A stretch of 34,277 nucleotides of DNA. Origin: an uncultured Bacillota bacterium (GTDB taxonomy: Bacteria; Bacillota; Clostridia; Christensenellales; QAND01). The position numbers were made by a program, and so were the translations under genes. Location of the stretch: assembly GCA_905208455.1 (NCBI GenBank), contig CAJLPK010000011.1, forward strand, positions 1-34,277, read 5' to 3'. Shown in pieces: positions 23,170 to 30,944 of this stretch; the first letter of the stretch is position 1; every line of letters begins with the position of its first letter. The notes under the pieces were generated by a model that was given only the letters and a program-made list of their open reading frames with translations, was not told where the DNA came from and ran no database searches.

Positions 23170-23715
23170 ATGAAAAAGTTCGTATGTTCCGTTTGTGGTT
23201 ATGTGGCAGAGGGCAAGGTTCCGGAAGAATGTCCAGTATGCCATGCAAAGGCAGATAAGTTTGTACCGATGCAGGAGGGGGCACGCGAGTGGGCGGACCA
23301 GCATGTCATCGGTGTGGCGAAGGATGTAGATCCGGAAGTCGTACAGGGCTTACGTGACAACTTTAACGGCGAATGCAGCGAGGTGGGTATGTATCTTGCG
23401 ATGAGCCGGCAGGCGGACCGCGAAGGGTTCCCGGAAGTGGCGGAAGCGTACAAACGCATTGCGTTTGAGGAAGCAGAGCATGCCGCAAAATTTGCTGAGC
23501 TGCTGGGCGAGGTCGTTGTGGCCGATACCAAGAAAAATCTGCAGATGCGTGTAGATGCGGAGCAGGGCGCTACCCAGGGTAAGAAAGATCTGGCTGTTTT
23601 GGCAAAGAAACTGGGATATGATGCCATTCATGATACAGTACATGAAATGTGCAAGGATGAAGCACGGCATGGCTGTGCGTTTGAAGGTTTGCTGAATCGC
23701 TATTTCGGCAAATAA
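23170..23715 (+). CDS. Reverse rubrerythrin (rubredoxin domain first)
   Basis: Rubrerythrins reduce hydrogen peroxide (and in clostridia oxygen) to water in the cytoplasm. This 181-residue protein has the rubredoxin FeS4 site at the N-terminus (C6-x2-C9 and C21-x2-C24, in CSVCGY and CPVCHA), followed by a ferritin-like diiron domain with E-x-x-H pairs (FEEAEHAAKF and KDEARHGCAF). That order is reversed relative to classical rubrerythrin and matches the oxygen-induced reverse rubrerythrins of Clostridium. AAGGAGG precedes the ATG. It is a single-gene unit between its own promoter and terminator. Confidence 0.95.
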   Translation: MKKFVCSVCGYVAEGKVPEECPVCHAKADKFVPMQEGAREWADQHVIGVAKDVDPEVVQGLRDNFNGECSEVGMYLAMSRQADREGFPEVAEAYKRIAFEEAEHAAKFAELLGEVVVADTKKNLQMRVDAEQGATQGKKDLAVLAKKLGYDAIHDTVHEMCKDEARHGCAFEGLLNRYFGK

Positions 23716-23723
23716 GAGCATAG

Positions 23724-23751
23724 AAAAAGGGACCTCATGGGTCCCTTTTTT
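23724..23751. terminator. Bidirectional terminator between rubrerythrin and the minus-strand gene
   Basis: AAAAAGGGACC and GGTCCCTTTTT form an 11-bp stem with a TCATG loop. The flanking A-run and T-run let it work for the rubrerythrin transcript on the plus strand and for the convergent small gene on the minus strand. Confidence 0.92.
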
Positions 23752-23758
23752 GCTTTAA

Positions 23759-24067
23759 TCATAAGCTAAAAGGATTGGGCCTGCGCTCAGAATGATCTTT
23801 TTTAGGAAAAATGAGGGACAGCTCCAACGAGGAAAAGGCAAAGGCCTCAACAAAGTCCCTGGAGAAAAACGAAACCATGTGAAACTGCTCCATATCCCGT
23901 ACATGCTTGCCCAATACGACCGGTACGGCAACATCAAAATACCGGCAGGCCTCAATAAGCCCGTCGGAGAGTGCCTGGTCAGGGGGGCAGGGGAATGCAT
24001 AGTCGAGAACGATTCGATCCTTTTTCTTGAGCTTGGCCCATAAACGGATTTCCTGATTGTTTTGCAA
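23759..24067 (-). CDS. Small conserved-looking protein of unknown function
   Basis: I do not recognise this 102-residue product. The start I favour is TTG at 24067, since AAAGGAG lies 9 nt upstream and a promoter precedes it; reading on to an ATG further up would add 32 residues encoded by the promoter region. The protein has no clear signal peptide or membrane helix. It has a basic start (LWAKLKKKDRIVLDYAF), a middle with ACRYFDVAVPVVLGKHVRDM, and a terminal FSSLELSLIFPKKDHSE. It is convergent with rubrerythrin, sharing its terminator, and divergent from chrA, from which it is separated by 84 nt. Signals at both ends argue that it is a real gene. Confidence 0.7.
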   Translation of the reverse strand: MQNNQEIRLWAKLKKKDRIVLDYAFPCPPDQALSDGLIEACRYFDVAVPVVLGKHVRDMEQFHMVSFFSRDFVEAFAFSSLELSLIFPKKDHSERRPNPFSL

Positions 24068-24100
24068 GAAAATAAACTCCTTTATTGGAAAATCTATTAT

Positions 24101-24130
24101 ATTATATAGGGTAGCAAGAGAGAATGTAAA
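24101..24130 (-). promoter_or_regulatory. Promoter of the minus-strand small gene
   Basis: On the minus strand TTTACA (24130-24125), an 18-bp spacer and TATAAT (24106-24101) lie about 33 nt before the TTG start. The region is very AT-rich and also precedes chrA on the plus strand, for which I found no equally good promoter. Confidence 0.6.
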
Positions 24131-24151
24131 GAAAAGGGAAAGAGGAAGGGA

Positions 24152-24724
24152 ATGGAAAGACAAAAGAAAAGCCTATGGCAGCTATTTATGCGCACATTCA
24201 AAATCGGAGCACTGACATGGGGCGGCGGCTATGTCATCATCCCGCTACTGAAAACGGAATTTGCGGATAAGTGCGGCTACATAGAGGAAAGCGAAATCAT
24301 TGATATGGTAGCTGTGTCCCAGTCCTTACCCGGCGTTATCAGCGTAAATTGTTGTTTGATGGTAGGATACCGGGTACGCGGTGTGCAGGGGGCGTTGGTT
24401 TCCGCGGCAGGGGTGATTTTGCCATCCATGATCACGCTCAGCTTTGTGACGTATTTTTATGCTATGTTTCGGGATAACGCCTATGTAGCCGCAGCACTGA
24501 ATGGTGTGCGGGCGTGCGTTGTGGGCCTGATGCTGGATGCGGTGCTGCGGATGCAAAAACAGTCGGTAAGCGGTATCGTCCCTTGGCTGGTGCTGGGGAT
24601 CGCTTTTGTTTGCTCTTTTCAGTTTAATATCAATGGCATTCTTTTGATTCTGGTGGCCGGGCTCATCGGCGCGTTCTGGGGAGTGCGGATGATGAGAAAA
24701 AGGGAGGCGCAGGAAAATGGCTAA
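24152..24724 (+). CDS. Chromate-transporter family protein, first half-size subunit
   Basis: ChrA-family (CHR) proteins are membrane transporters named for chromate efflux; many anaerobes carry a pair of short forms whose natural substrate is unsettled. The 190-residue product has the family motif TFKIGALTWGGGYVIIPLL near residues 15-33 and the SQSLPGVISVNCCLMVGYRV segment near 63-82, with about six hydrophobic segments, ending at MRKREAQENG. It overlaps the second gene by 8 nt; the two should form a heteromer or paired unit. A purine-rich site (AGAGGAAGGG) abuts the start. The gene name chrA would be acceptable, but function is not shown. Confidence 0.9.
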   Translation: MERQKKSLWQLFMRTFKIGALTWGGGYVIIPLLKTEFADKCGYIEESEIIDMVAVSQSLPGVISVNCCLMVGYRVRGVQGALVSAAGVILPSMITLSFVTYFYAMFRDNAYVAAALNGVRACVVGLMLDAVLRMQKQSVSGIVPWLVLGIAFVCSFQFNINGILLILVAGLIGAFWGVRMMRKREAQENG

Positions 24725-25302
24725 ATTGTGGATACTGTTTTTGACATTTTTGAAAATAGGCGCCTTTACCTTCGGCGGAGGATATGCCATGATCCCGCTG
24801 ATCACCGGCGCCGTAACACAATACCAGTGGCTGGGGGTGCAGGAGATTACGGACATTGTGGCGATCTCACAAATGACGCCGGGGCCGCTGGCCATCAACG
24901 CGGCCACATTCACGGGCATTAAGGTGAGCGGGCTGCTCGGCGGCGTGGTGGCTACGGTGGCTGTCTCCTTGCCGTGTATCTGCATTACGATGATGGTCAG
25001 CAAATACTTTTTCCAGTTTCAACACAATCAACGTGTGCGCGGCACGCTGTATATGATCCGCCCGGTTGTGGTCGGGATGATACTGGCAGCAACGATAACC
25101 ATTGCGTTTACAGCCTTTTTTTCTCTGCAGGGCACCACAGGCATTATGGAGCTGGGGCAGATGACCAAGGTGTCATTATCTATCGGTAGGGATCGCGGTG
25201 CTGAGCTTCTGGTGGATACACTGTAAGGATAGGTCGCCCATTGTTATGATTGGGATGAGCGCGGTACTAGGCATTGTGGGCATGCTGGTTGGTTTAGAAT
25301 GA
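24717..25302 (+). pseudogene. Chromate-transporter family protein, second subunit, apparently frameshifted
   Basis: The frame from ATG 24717 gives 169 residues to a stop at 25226: the motif FLKIGAFTFGGGYAMIPLI and the SQMTPGPLAINAATFTGIKV segment are intact, but the tail KVSLSIGRDRGAELLVDTL is not family-like. In the +1 frame, from about 25180 to the stop at 25302, the DNA encodes VGIAVLSFWWIHCKDRS then PIVMIGMSAVLGIVGMLVG, which lines up with the end of the first subunit (LGIAFVCSFQFNINGILLIL, VAGLIGAFWG). Joining them gives about 194 residues, the expected length. The shift lies between 25165 and 25226 and needs one extra base (or two missing). It may be a real mutation, a sequencing error or, less likely, recoding. 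Confidence 0.7.
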
Positions 25303-25315
25303 TGAACAAAAGGTC

Positions 25316-25343
25316 TTGTGTTCTGGCCTTGTAATGATATAAT
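25316..25343 (+). promoter_or_regulatory. Promoter of rex
   Basis: A perfect TATAAT (25338-25343) lies after a 16-bp spacer from TTGTGT (25316-25321), a half-conserved -35. Transcription would begin near 25350, inside the Rex-type operator. Confidence 0.6.
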
Positions 25344-25345
25344 GG

Positions 25346-25363
25346 TTGTGAAAAAACTCTCAA
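25346..25363 (+). promoter_or_regulatory. Rex-type operator overlapping the rex transcription start
   Basis: The 18-bp element TTGTGA-AAAAAC-TCTCAA follows the TTGTGA-N6-TCACAA form of known Rex sites with one mismatch in the right half. It begins 2 nt after the -10 box of rex, where bound Rex would block transcription. Autoregulation is inferred from family knowledge and position. Confidence 0.65.
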
Positions 25364-25383
25364 CTGAAAATGGAGGAGCTCTT

Positions 25384-26007
25384 TTGCCGGAAAAGTACGT
25401 TTCAGAAACAGTCGTTCGCAGGCTGCCGAAATATTACCGCAAGCTGCTGGAATTGGAAAAAAGGGGGGTAGAGCGCATCTCCTCGCAGGAGCTGAGTCAG
25501 GAGATGGGGCTGAATGCCTCCCAGATACGAAGGGATTTCAATTGCTTTGGCGGCTTTGGACAACAGGGGTATGGGTACCAGGTTAAAAAACTTAAGGATG
25601 AACTGATTAAGATTTTGGGATTGGATCAGACTTATCGTTGCGCGATCGTGGGCAGTGGGAATATCGGTCGTGCGTTGTTGTTATATAAAGGGTTTGAGAT
25701 GTTTCAGATGCATGCTATTTTTGATGTAAACCCTGATATCATCGGGACAAAAATGGATGGTGTTGAGGTGCGGAGCATGTTTAATTTTGATGAGTATGTC
25801 AAAAATAACGATATCAATGTAGGTATCATCTGTACCCCGGCAAGCGTGGCACAGGAAACCTGCGACCATTTTGCCCAGCTTGGCATCAAAGCCGTGTGGA
25901 ATTTTGCGCCCATTGAGCTTTCAGGGCCTTCTTGGATGAGCATTGAAAACGTACATTTATCCGACAGCCTATATACTTTATCGTATCGCGTAAAACAGGC
26001 AAAATAA
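25384..26007 (+). CDS. rex: Redox-sensing transcriptional repressor Rex
   Basis: Rex senses the NADH/NAD+ ratio and represses fermentation and respiration genes. I start at TTG 25384 (MPEKYVSETVVRRLPKYYRK), 5 nt after GGAGGAG; the in-frame GTG codons further up lie inside the promoter and operator. The product is 207 residues, normal for Rex. The winged helix is at 1-80 (RISSQELSQEMGLNASQIRR and DFNCFGGFGQQGYGY), and the Rossmann NADH site is CAIVGSGNIGRALL. The C-terminal helix for domain swapping is present. Confidence 0.95.
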   Translation: MPEKYVSETVVRRLPKYYRKLLELEKRGVERISSQELSQEMGLNASQIRRDFNCFGGFGQQGYGYQVKKLKDELIKILGLDQTYRCAIVGSGNIGRALLLYKGFEMFQMHAIFDVNPDIIGTKMDGVEVRSMFNFDEYVKNNDINVGIICTPASVAQETCDHFAQLGIKAVWNFAPIELSGPSWMSIENVHLSDSLYTLSYRVKQAK

Positions 26008-26010
26008 TAC

Positions 26011-26039
26011 GTGCAAAGATAGGCTGTATGCGCTATAAT
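26011..26039 (+). promoter_or_regulatory. Possible promoter of the VanW gene pair
   Basis: A perfect TATAAT (26034-26039) follows a 17-bp spacer after GTGCAA (26011-26016), a poor -35. The element lies just after the rex stop and 50 nt before the first VanW gene. No terminator is seen after rex, so read-through is also possible. Confidence 0.45.
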
Positions 26040-26088
26040 TGGACCACTTAGAAGGCAAGGACCAAGCGGAGCCTAAAAGGAGTTAAGC

Positions 26089-27621
26089 ATGAAAACATCC
26101 ACATCACAGCATAAATCGAATAGAGCCTCCAAAGCCAGCAGGATCTTTGTGGCTGTTTTGGCGGTGCTGCTATGCCTTAGCTGCCTATGGCCGCTGCTGG
26201 GCGCGGCAGCCGATGCGCAGGCAGACCAGACCTTGATTTTGATCGATGATGGCAAAGTGGCACCTGGGGTTAAGATTGCGGGTGTAGAGGTAGGCGGGCA
26301 AACGCCGGACGAGGCGCAGGTAGCGATGGCCCCGACAGCGCAGGAGATGCTCAATGCTACGACGATGACCATTCAGTATCCAGATTATACCGATGTTGTA
26401 CCAGTGGCTAATTTTGGTGTGCAGGCTGATGTGGATACAGCGCTGAAGAGCATGATGGGCGTAGGCCGCGGCGGCAATATCCAGGATCGGATAAATCAGC
26501 GGGCGGCTGCGGCCCAGGGCCAGGTTGATTTGCCGATGGGATATAGCTATGATGAAGCAGTGGTAAGGGAAAAAGCCAAGGCATACATTGACTCGATTTC
26601 ACGGGAGCCGGTATCAGAGACAGCGAATTTCGACCCCTCTCTGCCTGAACGGTTTACTTTTACCGAAGGCCATATGGGCTTTGAGCCTGAAGAGCAGCCC
26701 TTTATTGAAAATATTGTATCTGCAGTACAGACAGGAGCGCTGGCAGGCGTGCAGGCGGTAGGCGCCTCGGTATCCGGCGATGTGCCGGTGGAAAAAGACG
26801 TGCGGGAGCACACAAAGCTTGTAGCGAAATATACGACAAAGGTGAAAAAAAATCCGTCGCGTACGCATAATATTGTATTGGCGACAGAACGAATCAACGG
26901 CAAGATCGTACAGCCGGGAGAAACCTTTTCCTGCAACGATGCCATCGGGCCGCGTACCGATCCGAATGTTTGGAAGGAAGCGCCTGCTATACAGAACAGA
27001 GTATCTGTCATGGAGCTGGGCGGCGGTGTATGCCAGGTATCCAGCACGCTGTTCAATGCGGTGATCCGTGCGGATGCGGAGATGGTGCAATGGGTGCACC
27101 ACAGCATCCCGTCCGACTATGTGTCCATTGGCTGTGACGCGACGATCAGCACAGGCGGACCGGATTTTAAGTTCAAAAATAACTCGGATTGGCCCATGTA
27201 TTTGGTAGGCTATTATGATGACGAAAAGCAGGAGCTTACCTTTGAGGTATGGGGTGATCCGTTGCCGGATGGCATGAGCATTGATATCGTAGGCGAGCAG
27301 ATAGGCACAGTGCCGGCGCCGGCGGGCGTACAGTATGTAAGTGATCCCAAGCTTGTATCCAAGGCAAGAAATGGCAAAAAGTCTCAGACGACGAAGATTT
27401 GGTATGATGCAAGCGGAAAAGAGATTAAGCGGGAGATCATCAATAAGAATACGTATCCGGCCGTAGCTGCACGTGTGCTGGCAGGCTCTCAGCCGGCAAA
27501 GACGCAAAAACCGACAGCGCAGCCGACAGAAAAACCGACGCAGACGCCTACGCAAGCGCCGACACCAGCGCCTACCCAGGCACCGACGCAGGCACCTACC
27601 CAGCAACCGAGCGCTGAATAA
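26089..27621 (+). CDS. VanW-family membrane-anchored protein with Pro/Thr-rich tail
   Basis: This 510-residue protein is likely tethered to the outer face of the membrane. A basic start is followed by one hydrophobic segment at about 19-41 (a signal anchor, or a signal peptide cut near GAAADAQA). Residues about 55-230 resemble the peptidoglycan-binding-like repeats common before VanW domains. The VanW core follows: RINGKIVQPGETFSCNDAIG, then ELGGGVCQVSSTLFNAVI, HHSIPSDYVSIGCDATISTG and DFKFKNNSDWPMYL. A G5-like strand region (IWYDASGKEIKREIINKNTY) and a tail rich in PTQA repeats complete it. VanW occurs in some glycopeptide-resistance clusters, but its biochemical activity is unknown. No van ligase genes are nearby, so a housekeeping cell-wall role is more likely. 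Confidence 0.88.
   Translation: MKTSTSQHKSNRASKASRIFVAVLAVLLCLSCLWPLLGAAADAQADQTLILIDDGKVAPGVKIAGVEVGGQTPDEAQVAMAPTAQEMLNATTMTIQYPDYTDVVPVANFGVQADVDTALKSMMGVGRGGNIQDRINQRAAAAQGQVDLPMGYSYDEAVVREKAKAYIDSISREPVSETANFDPSLPERFTFTEGHMGFEPEEQPFIENIVSAVQTGALAGVQAVGASVSGDVPVEKDVREHTKLVAKYTTKVKKNPSRTHNIVLATERINGKIVQPGETFSCNDAIGPRTDPNVWKEAPAIQNRVSVMELGGGVCQVSSTLFNAVIRADAEMVQWVHHSIPSDYVSIGCDATISTGGPDFKFKNNSDWPMYLVGYYDDEKQELTFEVWGDPLPDGMSIDIVGEQIGTVPAPAGVQYVSDPKLVSKARNGKKSQTTKIWYDASGKEIKREIINKNTYPAVAARVLAGSQPAKTQKPTAQPTEKPTQTPTQAPTPAPTQAPTQAPTQQPSAE
27541..27609 (+). repeat. Short imperfect repeats coding a PTQA tail
   Basis: Units of about 12 bp (such as CAGGCACCGACG and CAGGCACCTACC) encode repeated Pro-Thr-Gln-Ala. 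They lie at the end of the first VanW gene. Such tails often act as flexible wall-spanning spacers. Confidence 0.6.
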
Positions 27622-27638
27622 AGAGGGGAAAGAGGCGG

Positions 27639-29132
27639 ATGACAAAGAGCCGAACACAGCTACATAGGCCGGCCGGGCCCAGACGGCATGTAAATAAGCG
27701 CAAGATGATGATGGCAGCAGCTGTGGTTGTTTTGGCGGTATGCTTGGTGGTTGGCATTGGATTTGCCATGGATTGGCTGGGGACAGACCGATCTGACTAT
27801 GAAGTGATCTTTGATGGCGGAACCATTACGGGCAACATTACAATCAATGGCATCAGCGTGGCCAATCTTACCCCTGAGCAAGCAAAACTGGCGCTGAGCC
27901 AGGAAGCACAGGACCAAGAAGGAGAATTTCTCATTACGCTGACATTTGCAGGCCGGGAAGAAAAAGTAAAGGCCAGTCTATTTGGGGTAAAACCCAATGT
28001 GGATGAGACGATTCGCCAGGCAATGCGGCTGACGCGCACAGGAAGCATCAACGACCGCAGAGAGGCGGCGGGCAATGCCGAAGCAACGGCCTTTAATTTA
28101 GAGGTATCCTACGATGATGCAACCTTGGAGGAGACCATCCGAAATTCCATTTCACAGATCAATTTTGCGCCCATTGAGCCGCATGTAGAGGTGAATACGG
28201 CCGTCAGCGGGTCGTTTGAATTTGTGGAGGGGCAGCCTGGCATTACGGTAAACGAGGATGAGTTTGTTAAGCTGGTAGCAGAGGCTGTGCGTTCCGGCAA
28301 TTTTACAGGTACCATTGAGGTGCCTGGAGAGATCCTGCAGCCCACCTATACGATGGATCAGATTAAAGCCAATACGGTAAAGATTTCGTCGGCGACAACA
28401 TCCTTTGCAAGCTCGTCTTCGGATTCCCGCGTATTTAACATCAAAAAGATGTGCGGGCTGCTGTCCGGCAGTACCATTAAGCCCGGAGAAACATATTCAG
28501 TGAATGATACGGCGGGGCCCCGCACCGTGGAAAATGGGTGGCAGAAGGCAAAGGGCATAGAAAACGGCGTGTACACGGATCAGGCGGGCGGCGGCATTTG
28601 CCAGGTATCCACGACATTATACAATGCTTTGCTGAAAGCAGATGTGGAGATCGTATCCCGCAGGCCCCACAGCATTCCGGCCAGCTATGTAAAGCATGCG
28701 TTGGATGCCATGATCACCACCGGCGGGTCCGATCTGAAGTTCAAAAATACGACGGATTGGCCGATGTTTTTGCTGCTGTATGTGGATGAAGAAAAGAAAA
28801 CTGTAACAGCGGAGGTATACGGGACGCCGCTGGCGGACGGGATGACGATTAAGCTGGAAAGCGTAGACGTGGAAATAACGCCATACGATCCCACGCCTGT
28901 TGTGGTGACGGACCCGGACCTGGTACGAAAGGGACGTAACCGTATCGTGGCGGAGGCGTGGAAGGTATATTATGATAAGGATGGAAAGGAAATCAAACGG
29001 GTGAAGGCCAATACCAGCACCTATGCAGCGAGCAGGCCTCACGTTTTGCAGTCCTCCATCACGCCCAGCCCTACAAAAACGGCAGAAAGTGAGCCTACGC
29101 CAACGATAGAAAAAGAAGATACGGAAGAATAG
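27639..29132 (+). CDS. Second VanW-family membrane-anchored protein
   Basis: The 497-residue product is a paralogue of the preceding gene, starting 17 nt after it. A basic N-terminus is followed by one hydrophobic segment (about 23-43, MMMAAAVVVLAVCLVVGIGF). The repeat-like region leads to the VanW core: STIKPGETYSVNDTAGPRT, DQAGGGICQVSTTLYNALLK, RRPHSIPASYVKHALDAMIT and DLKFKNTTDWPMFLLL. A G5-like stretch follows (VYYDKDGKEIKRVKANTSTY) and then a short Ser/Pro/Thr/Glu tail in place of the PTQA repeats. The two genes probably form one transcript ending at 29161. Substrate and activity are unknown. Confidence 0.88.
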   Translation: MTKSRTQLHRPAGPRRHVNKRKMMMAAAVVVLAVCLVVGIGFAMDWLGTDRSDYEVIFDGGTITGNITINGISVANLTPEQAKLALSQEAQDQEGEFLITLTFAGREEKVKASLFGVKPNVDETIRQAMRLTRTGSINDRREAAGNAEATAFNLEVSYDDATLEETIRNSISQINFAPIEPHVEVNTAVSGSFEFVEGQPGITVNEDEFVKLVAEAVRSGNFTGTIEVPGEILQPTYTMDQIKANTVKISSATTSFASSSSDSRVFNIKKMCGLLSGSTIKPGETYSVNDTAGPRTVENGWQKAKGIENGVYTDQAGGGICQVSTTLYNALLKADVEIVSRRPHSIPASYVKHALDAMITTGGSDLKFKNTTDWPMFLLLYVDEEKKTVTAEVYGTPLADGMTIKLESVDVEITPYDPTPVVVTDPDLVRKGRNRIVAEAWKVYYDKDGKEIKRVKANTSTYAASRPHVLQSSITPSPTKTAESEPTPTIEKEDTEE

Positions 29133-29161
29133 AAAGAAGGCCTTTGTGCCTTCTTTTTTTA
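29133..29161 (+). terminator. Terminator after the VanW pair
   Basis: AAAGAAGGC and GCCTTCTTT form a 9-bp stem with a CTTTGT loop, followed by further T. It begins immediately after the stop codon of the second VanW gene. Confidence 0.9.
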
Positions 29162-29193
29162 TTGTGTTTTCCAAAAGCTTTCTGTTGGTTTCG

Positions 29194-29223
29194 TTGACGG
29201 TCCAGGGGTAGGAATGATATATT
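29194..29223 (+). promoter_or_regulatory. Promoter of the Lrp-aminotransferase operon
   Basis: TTGACG (29194-29199), an 18-bp spacer and TATATT (29218-29223), with an extended -10 TGA directly in front, lie 39 nt before the regulator's ATG. Confidence 0.65.
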
Positions 29224-29262
29224 TGAAATAGATTTCTTTTGAAAGGTGAGGAGCCGGGTCAA

Positions 29263-29757
29263 ATGAGTGAATTACGGATATCGATTTTGGAGATCTTGGA
29301 GAAGGATTCCAGGACGCCGCCCCAGGAAATGGCTATGCAGCTGGGCACAACGGAGAAATCTGTGTGCGATGAGATTGCGGCTATGGAGCAAGAGGGTATC
29401 ATTCTAAAATACAATACCATCATCAACAGTGAAAAGGTGGATCATGATAAACGCGTATTGGCATTGATCGAGGTGCGCGTAACACCGCAGAGGGATCTGG
29501 GGTTTGAAGGGGTCGCGGAGAGGATTTATCGTTTCGAGGAGGTTCACTCTGTTTATTTGATGAGCGGCGGATATGACATCATGGTGCTGATGGAGGGCGA
29601 AAGCCTGCGGGAGGTCGCCTTATTTGTGGCGCAGAAGCTTTCCAGCATCGATGGGGTTATTAGCACAGCAACACACTTTGTATTGAAAAAATATAAGGAT
29701 CAAGGGGTTGTCTTTGGCCAGGCCAAAGAGGATATGAGATTGAAGGTGACACCATGA
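29263..29757 (+). CDS. Lrp/AsnC-family transcriptional regulator
   Basis: Lrp/AsnC regulators sense amino acids or related metabolites. I start at ATG 29263 (MSELRISILEILEKDSRTPP), 10 nt after GGTGAGGAG, and not at an in-frame TTG 24 nt upstream. The product is 164 residues. The winged helix occupies about 1-60 (EMAMQLGTTEKSVCDEIAAM), and the RAM ligand-binding domain about 65-145 (LALIEVRVTPQ, VHSVYLMSGGYDIMVLMEG). Its stop overlaps the aminotransferase start in ATGA, so it probably controls or senses the product of that enzyme. Confidence 0.9.
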   Translation: MSELRISILEILEKDSRTPPQEMAMQLGTTEKSVCDEIAAMEQEGIILKYNTIINSEKVDHDKRVLALIEVRVTPQRDLGFEGVAERIYRFEEVHSVYLMSGGYDIMVLMEGESLREVALFVAQKLSSIDGVISTATHFVLKKYKDQGVVFGQAKEDMRLKVTP

Positions 29758-30932
29758 ATGTCGAAGAAAAGGTAGCGTCTCATATTCGTAATATGCCCCC
29801 AAGCGGTATCCGAAAGTTTTTTGATATTGTCAGTGAAATGAAGGATGCGATTTCGCTTTCCGTGGGCGAACCGGACTTTACGACCCCATGGCACATTTCA
29901 GAAAGCGCTATTTATGCCATTGAGCATGGATATACGCATTATTCCTCCAACGCAGGCGTATCGGAATTAAGAGAGCTGATCTGCCAATATTACCAGACAA
30001 GATATGGTGTTGAGTATGGACCGGGGGACTGCATCGTAACGGTGGGCGCCAGCGAAGCCATAGACCTGGCGCTGAGGGCAATTTTGGAGCCAGGCGATGA
30101 GGTGATCGTGCCGGCCCCTTCCTATGTGTCCTATTCCCCCGGGGTGTTGATGAGCGGCGGTATACCGATTGCGGCGCCGACAAAGGCGGAGCATGCCTGT
30201 AAAATCACGCCGGAGACGATTGAAAGCCTGATTACACCAAAGACTAAGGCCATCATTATTCCATACCCCAATAATCCTACGGGTGCGATTTTAACCAAAT
30301 CTGAGCTGGAGCATATTGCCCAGGTCTTGGAAAAAACAGAGATTCTTGTCATTTCGGACGAAATATATTCGGAGCTGACGTATGGGCGCCGGCATGTCAG
30401 CATTGCCTCCATTCCGAGTATGAAGGAGCGAACCATTGTCATCAATGGCTTTAGCAAGGCGTTTGCGATGACAGGATGGCGGCTGGGCTATGTTTTGGCA
30501 GACCGGCGCCTGGTAAAGCAGATGCTAAAAATCCATCAGTATGTGATTATGTGCGCCTCATCCATGAGCCAATATGCAGGGATAGAAGCGCTTAAAAGAG
30601 GGCTGTCGGATCATTTTTCTGCGGTAGAAAAGATGGTAAGGGAATATGACCGTCGCAGAAAATATGTTTTATCGCGGCTACGGAGAATGGGGCTGCCGTG
30701 TTTTGAGCCGGAGGGCGCATTCTATGCCTTTCCGGAGATAAAGGGAACAGGGCTGACAAGCGAAGAGTTTTGCACCCGTCTATTACGGGAAAAGAGCGTG
30801 GCAATGGTGCCGGGGCCTGCATTCGGGGAATCAGGAGAGGGATATGTACGCCTATCCTATGCCACAGCTATGGACCAGATCAGGATTGCGCTGGACCGTA
30901 TGGAAGAGTTTGTACATTCTATATCATTGTGA
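29754..30932 (+). CDS. Class I/II pyridoxal-phosphate aminotransferase
   Basis: The 392-residue enzyme transfers amino groups between an amino acid and a 2-oxo acid using PLP. It has the fold type I marks: the N-terminal SVGEPDFTTP, the cofactor loop GASEAID, YPNNPTGA with Asn174, SDEIYSELTY with Asp202, the PLP Lys235 in NGFSKAFAMTGWRLGY, and the carboxylate-binding Arg in YVRLSYA. It resembles PatA and aspartate/aromatic aminotransferases of Bacillota; the substrate cannot be fixed from the sequence. It is translationally coupled to the Lrp-type regulator and followed after 12 nt by the HAD genes. Confidence 0.93.
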   Translation: MNVEEKVASHIRNMPPSGIRKFFDIVSEMKDAISLSVGEPDFTTPWHISESAIYAIEHGYTHYSSNAGVSELRELICQYYQTRYGVEYGPGDCIVTVGASEAIDLALRAILEPGDEVIVPAPSYVSYSPGVLMSGGIPIAAPTKAEHACKITPETIESLITPKTKAIIIPYPNNPTGAILTKSELEHIAQVLEKTEILVISDEIYSELTYGRRHVSIASIPSMKERTIVINGFSKAFAMTGWRLGYVLADRRLVKQMLKIHQYVIMCASSMSQYAGIEALKRGLSDHFSAVEKMVREYDRRRKYVLSRLRRMGLPCFEPEGAFYAFPEIKGTGLTSEEFCTRLLREKSVAMVPGPAFGESGEGYVRLSYATAMDQIRIALDRMEEFVHSISL

Positions 30933-30944
30933 GGGGGGATTTGC

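Noticed and set aside
23792..24043. 83-codon plus-strand frame opposite the small minus-strand gene
   Set aside because: It has no ribosome binding site or promoter, whereas the minus-strand frame has both.
25318..25383. N-terminal extension of Rex from GTG 25318 or 25348
   Set aside because: Those codons lie in the promoter and Rex-type operator, lack a ribosome binding site, and would add residues absent from the family.
27541..27609. Repeat run considered as a CRISPR array
   Set aside because: The units are about 12 bp, contiguous and in frame with a Pro-Thr-Gln-Ala protein tail; there are no spacers.
26614..27657. 347-codon minus-strand frame rich in Arg and Leu
   Set aside because: It is the reverse reading of the first VanW gene; the Arg-rich part is simply the PTQA repeats read backwards.
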